Assembly (NCBI GenBank): GCA_027946555.1
Contig: JAPEVC010000071.1
Coordinates: 1 to 64,000 of the forward strand
Direction of reading: 5' to 3'
DNA length: 64,000 nucleotides
Source: Gnomoniopsis sp. IMI 355080
Lineage: Eukaryota; Ascomycota; Sordariomycetes; Diaporthales; Gnomoniaceae
Shown here: positions 10,633-23,322 of the stretch, in pieces
Numbering within the stretch: position 1 is the first letter of the stretch
Layout of the letters: every line of letters begins with the position of its first letter
Program-made: the position numbers and the translations under genes
The notes under the pieces: model-generated
What the model saw: only the letters and a program-made list of their open reading frames with translations
The model's database searches: none
Told to the model about the DNA's origin: nothing

Positions 10633-13033
10633 ATGGCGTCCTCCGTGAGCAATGGTGCAGTCATTACTTGGGGCATATATCTCGCACTGTTTCTCTTTAC
10701 AACGCTGACAGCTGGTACCCCAGCGCCCAGGCATGGTCTGAGAGCTCGTCAACTTGACAGCAACACATGGCAGAAATATGTCAGGGCGCCCTCAAGCAAG
10801 ACCCTCTCACCCACCACATGGTTGGAGGACTATTCCACAGGCAACATCACCAACCCGAGTGGTTTAGCAGGCGATGGGGTGACGACTTTGACCCGGAAGT
10901 TTGGCGACGAGGTCATGCCCTCGATTGTGTTGGATTTTGGGCAGAATTATGTTGGCATTCTCTCCATAGATTTTGCAGGCTCTGAGGTCTTTGATGGCTC
11001 TGGCACGTCGCCAAACCAGACTTCAGATGCCTTGCCGGGCATCACGCTGGCCTTTTCAGAGTCGCTCGAGTATTTGACCAACCGAAGTGACTTTACTCGC
11101 TCGGACAATCTGCCGGACGCCCAAAAGTTCACCAATGGTACTGATCAAATTGCCGTACAAAAGACCGCCTACACCTGGACGGACCAGCTTGGCTGCCAGT
11201 ACAAAACCACTTCAGGCAACAAGGTCTGCGCCGATGGCCTCCACGGCTTCCGCTACCTGCGCATCACTCTCCAAGCCCTACCGTCAGACGCACCCTACAC
11301 CACCGCCTTTGGCAGCGTCTCCATCTCTTCGGTCTCCCTTGCCCTCTCGGCCTATCTCGGGACACCAGACACCTTCACCGGCATCTTTGAGTGCTCCGAC
11401 ACGAGCCTCACGCAGTGGTGGTACGACGCCGTCTACACCAACGACCTGTGCACGGACGAGTTCCGCGCCAACGACACGGACCCGCGCAATGCCTCGGTCG
11501 ACACGACCATGCTCGGCAAGCAGGTCCTGCACGACGGTGCCAAGCGTGACCGCGATCCGTACGTCGGCGACCTGGCCGTGTCGGCGCTCACGCTGTATCT
11601 GAGCCACGACAACCCGGCCCCGTCGCGCAACGTGCTGACAGATCTGGCGGACCACCAGCGCGCGGATGGGTGGATACCGCCGGCGAGTATCAATAATTAC
11701 ACGCTCGCGCTGTACGACTACCCGTTGTGGTGGGTGGTATGCTCAAGTGATTTGATGCTGTACACAGGAGATGTTGGGTATCTGGACGACTACTATGCCA
11801 CCATGGTGCGAACGCTGGATACGTATTATCCGAACTCGACCAATGCTGCGGGCTTGTTGCAAAAGGGACTGGGGACGAGCAGTGGATATGGTGATTATGC
11901 ATTCTTGCCCAGGAGTGGGGTCATCACGTATTATAACGCGCTGTATGTCCTGGCCTTGAACAGAGCGGTGCAGTTGGCGGAGTTCAAAGGGGAGTCAGCG
12001 GATGCAGACAGGTGGAGGGACAGATCTGCCCAGGTTTCCTGTGAGCCCTTCTCCTCTCCTATGAACAAAGAGGAACCAGAGCACCTTACTAAAGGACCCC
12101 CAACTCACAGATGCCCTCCTCCTCGAGAACTGGGACGACTCCGTCGGCGCCTTCTATGACGGCGGACCCTGCACAACGAATGGTACAGGCAAATGTGCCG
12201 TCCATGCCCAAGACGGCAACGGTCTCGCCATCCTCTCCGGCGCAACCAACAGCTCGGCGGCAATCTCTGTCTCCCCGTCGGAATCTATCGACATGAGGAT
12301 CCTCTCCTACCTCAGCACCGCGCTCACGCGCCCCTACGGCAATGCCTTTTACGACTTCTCCACTCTCGACCCTTCCGCGCAATTTGACCAGCGCGTCTAC
12401 GCCTTCATCAGCTACTTTGAGCTCGCCGCACGCTTCCAGAGCGCCCAGAACTTGACGCAAGATCTCCTCCCCGAGGACGCGGCAACCATGGCGGCGAGTG
12501 CGTTTGACCAGCTGCGGCGGACGTACGGGCACATGGCGGCCAACGACCCGTTCAGCACCTTCTGGGAGGGCATCGGTGCCAACGGGTCGTATTACGAGCA
12601 AGGCTACACGAGCCTGGCGCACGGCTGGTCGACGTGCATCGTGCCGCTGATGCAGAACTACGTACTCGGGGTGACGCCTACGGGGGTGGGCTTCGAGACG
12701 TACAACGTCAAGCCTGTGACGGTGGGAGGAGGGCTGAGCTTCGCGCGGGGCGTGGTGCCGACGCCTCGCGGCGGAATTGAGGTGGAGTGGACAGTGGCGG
12801 ATGTCGAGACGGGGGCTGGGTTGAACTTGACGGTGGCCGGGCCTGAGGGCACGGCTGGATATGTCTGGGTTCCTGTTGCGAATGGGGATACGCGGATTAC
12901 CAAGAATGGAGTGTTGGTTTGGACGCGAGATGAGGGTTTTGTGGGAGGCGCGAGTGGTATTTGGTTCAAGAATGGATACGTGGGGCAGGGTGTGGTCGGG
13001 GGCAATATTGCTGTTTTCGAGACGAGGACTTGA
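10633..13033 (+). CDS. secreted six-hairpin glycosidase, alpha-L-rhamnosidase-like (GH78 type)
   Basis: Two exons, 10633-12040 and 12111-13033, joined in phase (776 residues). The frame is open further upstream, but the ATG at 10633 gives a proper signal peptide: a hydrophobic core at about residues 9-27 followed by TAGTPAP. The many Asn-x-Ser/Thr sites fit secretion. After beta-rich N-terminal domains comes an (alpha/alpha)6 barrel with DGAKRDRDPYVGDLAV, the conserved catalytic region of GH78 and related six-hairpin enzymes, then YPLWWVV and, after the intron, HGWSTCIVPLM. Likely releases rhamnose from plant polysaccharides or flavonoid glycosides. The exact specificity cannot be read from the sequence. 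Confidence 0.8.
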
Positions 13034-13493
13034 GGTTTGCAATGTCAGTATCGCTCACTTCGGTTCTTCGTGATCAAATTCAGCACACCACATGCGACAT
13101 GAGGCCAGTTGATGTCGAGTTGCAGTCGGAATGACAGAATTAGAGGACAAGGTATAGCCCTACTGAGTTGGAAGACATCTATATAGCACAAACATCAATT
13201 CTTTTCAACAGACCGCTTTTCCATAACACCAAACATGCTGTCCAACAAAGATATGGAGGCGCAAGCCCCCCTTGAAAAACTCCAATCGTTTTGGTATCCA
13301 AGCCAGCCAACCAGCCAGCACAAATCATGAGTCTATCACAACAAGCCATATCATCGTAATATTCTGACCAGCAGCACTACCACCTCATGAAAGAGCGGCT
13401 ACTTCCAGCTAGTGGAGGTGCTCGCAGGCCAGAGCTTCTGCCCAACCGCCAAGTGGGCTTCAAACAAACGCGGAAAAGCTCATTTCTGTGCGT
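13034..13493. other. intergenic between convergent genes
   Basis: About 460 bp between the stops of the glycosidase (plus) and RNA polymerase (minus) genes. It should hold both 3' ends. Nothing distinctive was seen. Confidence 0.5.
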
Positions 13494-16400
13494 TCAGTCG
13501 TCCACATCCACTTCCATGTCACCGTCGTCGTCATCGCCCAGTCCGAAATGACTGCCTCCTTCTATCCTCGCTGTAATCTGCTTCACAAACTTCGCATCCG
13601 GTCGCAAGCTAGCGTATATCGACGGGATCACCAACCTTGGCGCGCCTTCCGCGCCGCGTGAGTTGTTCTTCATGACTGCCATTGCCTTGATCCAGCAGAG
13701 CTGGGTACATGCCACTTGCCACACAAAGCGTGGCCGTGACTTGTAGTACATTGAGAACGCCATGCTTGCCTTGAGTAAATTCCACTCAGAGTACTCGTCC
13801 CCGCGTAGGAGCCTTTGTAACGTTTTGGAGTCACGTAGACCGCCGAAGGCTTCGTCTCGAGGCTGGACTTCCTGCCACAATGTGTAGATCCGCGTGACGC
13901 GCTCTGCAAAACTTATCGAGTCGTCACCCGGGCGCTTGCAAGCCTCCCACTCTGCTAAGACCGCCTCTATGTCAGCCTTCAGATGAGTGAGTAGCGCCTT
14001 CCCAGACGTGCCTGAGCCTTCAAACCGTTCCATATACTCTTTATGATGCAAACCGACATCTTCGTCCCACTGAGTCGCCTCAGCGGATTTAAGTGCTTCA
14101 TGGAAGCTCTTGAGCTCCTTGTCAATCGTGGGCTTGGCGACGTCAAATTTGAGATAATCGATGATGTGGAGTGTCGGCACATTAGGAGGCCAGTGGTCCA
14201 TCTTCTTATAAGTCGGATCGTCGACATAAGTCGGAAGTTTGTGATCCTTAAGCAATTGACGAAAATTCGAATCGTTAAATCGCAAGCCCTGCTTGGGTTG
14301 GTCGACGAGGTTGCTGAGAAGCGTACTGAGTATCCTAGCGGGCTTGTCACAGACACTGTTTCGAGCGTAACAAAGACGTTCCTTGTAATTCGTACAACCG
14401 CCAAGCATGCTTTTGGAAAGGTTGAATTCGAATGCCATACTCATCATAGCCCGTATAGCACGACTGAAGGACTTGTCGTGCTTGTTCAGGAGGTCGCGAA
14501 ACCTCACCTTATCCTTGGACATGTATCTCGATAGGTCGGGCTGCTCTTGTGGTGGTGCGTTGAGAAAGTTGTGCACGATCCGGGGCTCCCAGCAGACCCA
14601 TGCAAGATCACCATCATAATCCCCTCCTGATAGCTTGTCCGCCAGTGGTGTATTTCCTTTACTAGAAAAGACGATGACATTTTTGAGGTCAGCGAGCTCG
14701 GATTTGAAGACAGCCTTCACCTTTTGGATATCAGAAATGAAGTGCGCCGGTGACCGTGCGACAAGTACGTCTGTCCCGCACAACATTGTATCTGACCATA
14801 TCTCGTCGGCTTCAAACGCAGTCGAGAAGCCAACATGAACTTCATTTTCCTCAAGAATGCCATGAAAATCTACGACCATGTAGAGGTACGCTGAACGGCC
14901 AACCTTGATGTTCAGTTTCTTCATCAGCATATCGCACTTTCGCTTTTGAGTTTCGAAAGTCAGATTCTTCAAAAATTCATTGCTGGGGTTGAAACCAGCA
15001 TCAAGCATCATATTCATCACCTCTTCATCTTCCTGTGGCATGCTCCCGAGAAAGGGTACTCGACCGAGAATAACGCGATCATGTTTGTGCGTGGCATTTT
15101 CGTGAGTCCACTGACGGAATTGCAGAGGCGTCTGCAAAGCTCTTTTTTGGCCATCGAGCTCATTCCGGAGATTTTCCTTGAGCAGACTACCAATCGCCTT
15201 CCTCATAGAGGCTTTGTCTTTTGCTCTGTCTTCTATGACTGGGAGGAACTGGAGATTAAAGCTTGCCGAATTTGGCATTGATGCCACCCCACGGACCTCG
15301 AGCGTTCGATGATGTTCGTCGGCTTCTGACCAATCCATGACCCATTTTCGCTGCGAAGGGAACGTCTCAATCGAAAATTTGTCGCTCGATGATACAATCC
15401 GAGAATCAAGAACCCACATACCCTTGGCACTGCCAAGCCGACCTTGGACTGCTGAGGGAGTGCTTGTGAGGCCGAGACAGGCTCTGATTTGCAGGGCAAC
15501 TGCAGGAGACATTCTGGCCACGCCGTCATTCATGACGTCGCCTGTTGGAGAAAGTAGGTCTTCCTGGTGATGGATTATCTGAGGAGGTTTAAAAACAACC
15601 GTAGGGCTGGTCCTGCTGAGGACTGTGGAACGTTAGAATGGAAAAAGAGCGGCCTCGCGGGACAACGTACCAAGTGCTAGTCTCTGGAACAATTTCATGA
15701 CAGGTTGTGATCCGTTCTCCTTCTGACGGAGATTGAGTGCCCAATCCACCATGGACGAGATGCGCACTGGTTGAATTGGAAGACCGGCCTCTGCGCGCTC
15801 AGCGAAAAAGTAGACCCGGTCCTTGAAGACCGGCTTCGGTTCCGGACCAAATTGGAGGTCTTTCACCGGTTTGCGAGATCCCCCGCTCTTGGTATAAAAA
15901 GCTTTCCACGATCTGCCGCAGAATGCGTGGTCCTCAACTAACCATTGGATAAGGTCATCGAAAAAGGAAGCATTCTTCTTCAAGTATGTGGGTAGGTTTG
16001 ACGAATCCGGGGAGGGAATTAGCACTTCAATGTAACGATCAGCACCATAGTAGCGTCCCAAGCGGTGTGGTTGCTCGACCTTTAATGATTGTAAGGTTAG
16101 ATGCAGTGCAGTCGACCTGCGATCAAAGTCTAAAGAAGCTGTGTATACAACTTGTTGGTCGCGAGAAATGACAGAAGACTGGCCATGTCCAGCAGCCCGA
16201 ACACCAGCATCCCACGCATCATCACTAGATGCTACAGGAAATGCCTTGCCTCGAAATGCCGGGTGCTGCCACAAAGACGCCCGCAAATGTCTCTGTTGAA
16301 TCCACTCTGGGTTATACTCTATGTCAAGTGTGGTCAAATCAACACCACAACTCTGGCCGATCCTAGTCACCTCCCACGCAACGGGGAATGGCGCCTCTCG

Positions 16401-17691
16401 AAGCCAGGCGGGAAACAGTGCTAAGTCGAGTTAGTTGAGTGCAGTACGAGATCGAAAGATTTCCATAGAAAGACGTACGCCAGATATAAGACAGGCGTCG
16501 GTCTTGCGAGTAAGCCTTTGATTCTCGGTCTGATGTGGGACGTAGAGCCTCCCTCTCTACATCTGAAGGCAGGGCGGCCAATTCCGAACTACGGCTGGAG
16601 CACACGGTGCCGTTGGGCCTAGACTTAGGTGCAGATCCAATGACCGACGTGCGGGACTGCTCAAATGACTCACGCAAGCCCTCTTCCAAGCTGGGAGTCA
16701 AGTCAAAAGAATCCTGAGACAACGATGCCAGTCCATACTTGGTAGCCGGTCTCTGCTGCTCTTGCGAGCTTGCCTCGACGGTATCTTGTGTCCCCTCCAG
16801 GCCACCGCCATATGCGGAAAAGACTGCTGAGGCCTCTGATAGCCTAGTGCTCGTGGAGACAAATGATCTGGAAAGCGGCTTTTCCGAGCTGACGGACACT
16901 GTGTTAACCGTTCTGGCCGTGGGCGTACGCATGGTGCCCACTGCACTTGCAGTGGCACTTGCATTGGCTGCATGGTGCCGTTGCAAAGAAGACGAGGCCG
17001 TTAAGTCCCTGATGGGGTCAGGGTCGGGATCAGCCTTGGTCTTCTTATTGACTTCTCGTATATCAGAATCTGCCCGCCGTTTGGGAGTAGACCGTAAGGA
17101 CGTAGCGCGCGAGATCGTGCTCGGGGTGTGCCGTGAGCTCCTGTCAGTCGAAGCGTCGCCTCCGATAGCAGCAGGGCCACTCTTGGTTCTAACAAAAGGC
17201 CTTGAAGATTTCATGGACGGCTGGACTTCATCCAAGACTTTGTTAAAAGCAGTCCGAAGCCAATCCCGCTCGACCAGGTTGGCGGCAATGGGATGGTGTA
17301 GGGTAGCGGGCAGCGTGTCGCGGTCAGCAGCCGGCGTTTTCACCCAGCTTGAGCAGTACTGCTTAGCCTGACTGTCAAAATGAACCAGCAGACTGTTCAG
17401 GGCCTGAACGCCGCCAGTGTAGAAGTGAACTTTGAGCCGGCTGTAAATCCTGCTGGCCGAACTTTGATCGGCCTTCGTCTCAAGCAAGCTAAGATTTGGA
17501 TCAGGTATGGGGATTCCAACGTTGTAGCGCACGTTGAGCGAGTTCACGAAGCGGTGCTATGAGCATACGATTAGCACATTCTACACAATCCGAAAGCATC
17601 CAGTGGTCAAATCCATCATCAACGCACCAAGTCTTCACGAGGATAGGCCGTGGTCGAGCAGTTTGGCCGAGGGTTCATGGCTCACCACCAT
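13494..17691 (-). CDS. RNA-dependent RNA polymerase (quelling/RNAi, QDE-1-like)
   Basis: Three large exons are well supported: from 17556 to 16479, then 16420-15671 and 15622-13494, about 1,320 residues. The catalytic loop GGDYDGDLAWV gives the DxDGD signature of eukaryotic cell-encoded RdRPs; upstream are VLGRVPFLG-like and GTDVLVARSPAHF segments. The first ~300 residues are Ser/Thr/Pro-rich and probably disordered. These enzymes make dsRNA from aberrant transcripts for Dicer in quelling or meiotic silencing. No ATG begins the first large frame, which opens with HRFVNSLNVRYNV after an acceptor at 17557. The best start is a six-base exon encoding Met-Val (17691-17686) followed by donor GTGAGC, in phase. 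That start is inferred. Confidence 0.88.
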
Positions 17692-19670
17692 GCAGGCGGG
17701 ACGGGACGAGCCCAAGCGCGCGGCAGTGGATCTGTAAGTTTCGTAAGATTAGCAACTTATCGGCCTTCCAGGTAAATTGCCAATTGCTACCTAGGTGATT
17801 AAGGGTACAAAGCCCAGGCCTAGGATAGCACTAATCACTTACGGGTGGTGCCAGGTGGGCAGGCAGCCTGGGACTTCGTCTCCTTCTAGGCCCACGCACG
17901 CGGCACAGCACCGGCAGCCAAAATTGAAGTGGCTCTGTCGTCGAATGAGAGTGCAGACGGTGCGATTTGCCACCTTTGGGAGCTATGGCCAAGGTGTGTT
18001 CGCGAGGTGTGACAACCCTGATGAAAGCTGGAGTGATGACAGGGAGTCCGTCGCGAGACTTACCTAGCTATGTCGAAGACAGCGGGTCGATGATTGGTCT
18101 TGCCCACTTCGAGTAGAGCTCGAGTGCCGGCAATTGCAGCAGGCTAAAAATTCTCGGTTCTTGTTACAAGAAAGTTGGATCGAGCAAAAGCGACTTGGAG
18201 TTATTGAGAGCTGGAGAAACCAGTCTCGACAAAGCAGTAAAAGGGGGAAAGCTTGTCGAACCTTCCCCTCCACACGCTGCAATCGCCTTACACGAGAATT
18301 GAGCGCCGTTCCCTTATCATTGGAGACGGAGCTCGCGTCTATTGGAGGGGCAACCTCTCTCACGTCGTTGTATTTGTTGGATGGGGGAGGGGGGCGAGCC
18401 GCACCGAATGGACTTGAGTGACCGGGGTACGGCGTCGATCTCTAGCACTTGTGAACCAGGTTAGGGAGTTAGGTAAGCGACATGGAGGCCCGGAAAGGGT
18501 GAAATCTTCAATGTCAATGTATGCAACCCACACGCAAGGTACGCCAGTCAAAATCCCACCCCAAGATTCTATATTTTTAGCGACAATAAAGTTGCATATC
18601 GGACACATTGGTTGTTGCAGTGCTATGACCTAGAACCATGCCGTCGAGACTGAGGCAAAGGCACTTTAACTGGAGCTGGTCTGTACTTCGTCCTGTCTTA
18701 GGTAATGTGTAGATCCATCCGGAGGGCCCTGGTGCCGTACTCCGTACAGGGGGCCTTGTCAGGCATGGCCCCAAGGAAGGTTGTGAAGATTGGCACATGG
18801 TATGGTAAAAAGGCAATATAAATAAATGGGTCTGGTGACGAGGGTCAAAGCAGTGTCGGTCGTCTAGCGGTGGCTGAGGTGTAGCAGTCTGTTGTTCGGA
18901 ACAGAACAGAGAATTTCGGTAGCATTGGAACCTATCACAGCACGTCGAGGTGGGTGGTGTTGAAGATGGTGCAACGTGACCGCTGTAGCATCGAAAAGCC
19001 AAGACTTGAAGCACTAGCGGTACCACTGCCTAGGTACGCCCAGTACGCAGCATACCCCTGCACGGGCATCCGCTACAGCCAGGAACAACAAGTTGACCCC
19101 ACTAGCCGTTGGAGGGAGCAACATTAGTCAGACGTTGGCTCTCACTCCGTACTGGCTGACCGGCCTCCAACAAAGGAATGACGAAGTTTGGAGGTGCCGA
19201 CCGGCGCCCCAGAGCGGAAAGACCTCCAAGTCGCTCTCTCAGCAACCCTTACACAAGAACAACGGAAACGTGACCGTACCCATTAGACCTACACTTGATA
19301 TTACTTGCTTATTCTAAATTTACCTATTCTCTTACCCTGCCACTGACTACCACCCGTCAATCCATAAGACGCTCTGCGCACACTGACTTGGGAGACAGTT
19401 TACGAATCGACTACAACAGTATCCTGTCCCTATCAGCGCGGTCTAGATCTGTGGCTACCCAGGTATCTCTTTGTGGCGTTTGTCCACCCTCCTTCTCTCA
19501 ACCCCGCCCTCACTCACCTCTGACTCTGGACGCCGTGGGCCAAGGCCTGCGCTTATTCCCGGCTGCTTCCGCCACCAAGATAATCGACCAGAGAAAAAGA
19601 ACTACTGAATAGCTGCTGGTCTTGACTGACTGCTGCATCTGCCCCCGGATGTGCTGGCTAGCATATCATC
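17692..19670. other. intergenic, upstream of Zn2Cys6 regulator
   Basis: About 2 kb between divergent genes (RNA polymerase minus, regulator plus). Short frames in all phases, none convincing. It contains CT-rich stretches near 19340-19620, typical of a long 5' leader, and near-matches to the TACCTAGGTA palindrome at about 17787 and 19028. No tRNA B-box was noticed. Confidence 0.5.
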
Positions 19671-22429
19671 ATGGCGAGCCAGCAGGAGCAGGAGCATGAG
19701 CACGACCATGAGCATAATGGAAGCCCGAATATAGACAATTTGACACCAGAGGAGGCTAGTCGAATCATTCATTCCCATCGCAAAGTACGATATGGTAAGT
19801 CGCTTGGGCCTTGGCTCTCAATTTTTGTGTGCATTTGAGCTATACACACATACATATGTACTCACGCGTAATTCCCTCAAATTCAGGCACCGCTTGTTGG
19901 CCATGTCGCCAACGAAAGGTCAAATGCGACAACAAGCAGCCATGTGAGAACTGCGTCAAGAGAGAACACCCACAGCTGTGCTCCTACAAGCCCAACAGGT
20001 CCGCCAAGTCCACTGCGAGCGCCGACGCCGCCGGCCATGTCAACAAGAAGAGGGCTCTGTCCATCGACGAGCAGGACCACGGCTCCCGTGAGATGAGCGG
20101 CGACCCCAAGGCGGATTCTGCTTTGCGTACTTTCGGTATTCCTTTCCGCCCGTATTACAAGAGGGACCCTGATGAACTTGCATACGATCTGACCCCAATC
20201 TCAGTTGAAGCCGAATCAGCTGAGGTGACGAGGTATCTCGGTCAAAACAGCATACCAGCCCTGCTGAAGGCACAGGACTCTGCCGACGACCAAAAAGAAG
20301 GTGTCGACCATATTCGTCAGGATATGCGCTCCATCCTAGGACTGGACAACTCCGCCCCATTCCCTCTGATGTCGTCCAGACATTTGGAAAAGATGACAGT
20401 AGACATCTCCACCGAGCTGCCGTCAGACAGGGAGGTGTACAAGTATGCTCTGTCTTTCTTCTCGTTGACTTTTCGCTGGCCCATCCTTTTGCTTTGGCTG
20501 ACATGGCGGCTCGCCTAAACCTAGACTGTTTCGTACATACAAAGAGATCCCACAAGTATTTTGGGGATTCGTCATTGACATAGATGACCTAGAGTCGAAG
20601 TTGATGGACTATCTGGAGGAGCGTGCTAAAAATGCCCGAAGTACCGTCAAGACACCCAGAAAACCTGTTTCCGCCTCATGGCTGGCGATATTATTCGCCG
20701 TTCTTGCCGTTGGCTCCCAGTACCACGACTCACCTTACCATATCCGCACAAGCAGTTCCCAAAAATATCTCCAAATATCCTTTCACTTCCTCCGCCTCGG
20801 CAACTTCCTCCTCAGGCCGAATTTCGATTCTATCCAAGCTCTGCTTCTTGTCTCTTTCAGTCTTCTTAACGACATGAAAGCCGAAGGTTCTTGGGCCCTC
20901 CTCGGGCTCACCTGTCGATTAGCGCTATCGTTGGGCCTCCACAGAGAACGTCCCAATCCCCCCGTAGACGCAGATGGGATCCGGAAAGAGATGATCAGAA
21001 GAAAATTATGGTGTGTATAGCTCAGCACAGACCTTTCTAGAGTTTTGCAACTGACTGTTCGTCCGTAAAGGTGGTGCTGTCTGTGGCACGATACACTCAC
21101 CTCACTTTCCTTCGATCGGTGAGTACCTGTCTTATTCATCTTCCAGGACAAATACTAACAGCGCATAGCGCCCCGATGACCAATATTCCATGTTGTTCAA
21201 TACCCCTGTCTCGCACGACAGAGACAGAAGGGCTCACGTACCTCGAGGCGATGTACCACCTCTGTGAATTTATCAACCGGCGTCTGAACCCCGACGCCCT
21301 CAGCGAAGCAACCTACATCGAGATACTCAGCAACTGTCAAGCCATAGAGCGCCTCCGTGAGCGCGTGGTCCCCCAGATTCGCAACAAGGAAGCCTGTAAA
21401 TCTGCTGTTGATCGCCTGCAACATTTCGCCATCCGATTGCACACCAGCTTCGTCGTCTCCGTCTGCTGTCGGCCCGCTCTAAAACGGACCCTAGATAGCA
21501 ACCTCGACCCGTCCGAGAGGAAGGTCCTGGCCGACAAGTGCAAACAAAACCTCACCGAAACGGTTCGCATGTTCCTGGCCATGCACCAGCTCTCCGTCAT
21601 CCCTACTCGCTCATGGGCCTTCACCTACCACGGACTCTCATCCGCTGTACTTCTCGGCCTTCTACCCGAAACGAAAAGCGACCCTGAGATCCGCCAGCTC
21701 CAAGGCGATCTCATCTCCGCCCTCTCCGCAACCGCCGCAAAAGATCAGACCTCACCCGTGCCCTACATCTCTAAGACGGACAAGGATATTGAACTCTCGG
21801 GCCCGCTATCAAGGGCTCTAGCTGCACTGAGGAATATTTACGACCATGGTCATGTGATGGGCTCAGCTCTGAAGCGCGAGGGCGGCACACGGTCGGGCAC
21901 GCGTACGCCAGCAGCAATGAATAATCAACTTACCAACCACATGGAGGGTCCTGACCAAAGGTTGCTTGCACCGTACGCGCCTGGGCCCTTGGGTGTGGGA
22001 CCGGGTCCAGGGCCGGACCCGCATCAAGATGCTGCACTGGCGATGGCGGAGCTGCAAAATGGGAGCGGAACGATGGGGGATTTTGCTGGGTAAGTCGAGA
22101 GGTTCAAGACGCTTGTGGCTTGCCAGTTCGGTCTGCATACTAATATATGATAAAACTAGGCTCCCCTTCAATGCACAAGACCAACAGTCGTTAGAAATGT
22201 CAGAAATGGGCGCTCTTGATCCAAATGCTTACGTGGAACCAATGGAGCTGTATGATAGTATCTTCTGGGGTATGTATCTCTCCCTTGTTCATCGACCTCT
22301 TGGTACCGAGCTGATCTAGGTCTTGTAGAATCCCCCGACCCTTGGAACTCGGGCGTAGACGCAATGAGTTTCGATTTCCTCGCGCAACCACCCCCTGGAC
22401 AACCACCGCAGCAGCAATTCTATTTCTAG
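19671..22429 (+). CDS. Zn2Cys6 transcription factor with fungal-specific TF domain
   Basis: Seven exons follow in phase: 19671-19794, 19887-20442, 20525-21010, 21071-21118, 21169 to about 22090, then two short 3' exons ending at 22429. The start ATG opens an acidic/His-rich leader (EQEHEHDHEHNG). The binuclear cluster is CWPCRQRKVKCDNKQPCENC plus a last Cys (C-x2-C-x6-C-x5-C-x2-C-x8-C), directly after intron 1. The middle homology region (fungal_trans) covers residues ~250-550, including LGLHRERPNPPVD and KLWWCCLWHDTLTSLSFDR. The C-terminus is Gly/Pro/Gln-rich with a PPGQPPQQQ tail. It should act in the nucleus. Targets are unknown; the next gene downstream is a secreted beta-glucosidase, but nothing in the sequence proves a link. 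Confidence 0.85.
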
Positions 22430-22928
22430 GATACCATTGGGCTGGGCTTAGCTTTTACGACAATATATGTGATCTAGCGGGAGCAATTGTCTCCCAATCA
22501 TGGTTGTTTTTGTCTTGGAGTACCACGCATAGGGTGACAATTGGTGGTGAAAAGGTTGGGTGAGTTTGGGCTGGTCTCGTGTGCCTGGGTCAGCTTGGTG
22601 TTCGTCTTGATTGGCAAGGGGAAAATGTCATGATCTGATTCCATGTACAGGGAGGGGGGTAAGAATGTTAAGACGCTTGGCAAGACCCGATTATCCGTGC
22701 AGATTTGATTCCTTCCGTGACTTGCATGACACTGAGTTGGCCATCGTCGACCAAGGCGGACTTCCTCACCGATAGTGGACGGGCCGGCTTGTACATTACT
22801 GGTGCTACTCCACCCTGTGCCGTTGCAGTGGCTGAAGTAACGGGTGGGGTAATGTGATGCGTGGCTTTTACGCCGTAATTTTTGTGTGTGGTGGATAGAA
22901 TTGGAGAATGCTTGAGAGTGTGTGGCTG

Positions 22929-22938
22929 TACCTAGGTA
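22929..22938. repeat. TACCTAGGTA palindrome (one of seven)
   Basis: Exact 10-bp palindrome. The other exact copies are at 31336, 31533, 34314, 39516, 52315 and 58739; all are intergenic. Near-copies occur at about 17787, 19028, 27911 and 43302. Confidence 0.85.
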
Positions 22939-23294
22939 GGGACCACTGCTGTGAGCCACGGGAGTCGCTCTCCTAACCTTTTTAGGAGGAATTTTAACGA
23001 CATAAGTGCAGGTTCACACGAGCCTACCTATGCCCAAAACGTTGGACAATCTGGTGATTGCAAAATTGTATTGTGCCGAGACTACAAGACCGTCAGATTG
23101 GTACCGGAAGTTGAACCGATCGAGCAACAAGGCTAGACCATGGACGAGGCTTTTATGCGATCTACCTTCGGAAATATTGCAATCGTTCGAGCACTTTCAG
23201 TGAATTTACTGATACTCTGGTACTACTTGACTGTATTTGAGCACACTCGTCAACAAGATTTGGATGATGATATCCAGTCAACAGTCTCTCGATA

Positions 23295-23322
23295 CCCCCC
23301 CCCCCAACACACACACACACAA
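23295..23322. repeat. C-run plus AC microsatellite
   Basis: Eleven consecutive C residues are followed by an AC dinucleotide repeat, in an intergenic region. Ordinary slippage-prone simple sequence. Confidence 0.9.

Noticed and set aside
12089..13042. 317-residue minus-strand open frame
   Set aside because: Antisense shadow of the GC-rich second exon of the GH78-like gene, whose protein is clearly conserved in character.
17692..19670. tRNA or other RNA gene in the long intergenic regions
   Set aside because: Scanning by eye for a GGTTCGANTCC-type B box and paired acceptor stems found no credible candidate here or in 22.4-24.5 and 60.7-62.5 kb.
23295..23322. Repeat tract as a CRISPR or telomere-like array
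   Set aside because: It is a simple C-run plus AC microsatellite with no spacer structure, in a eukaryotic genome.
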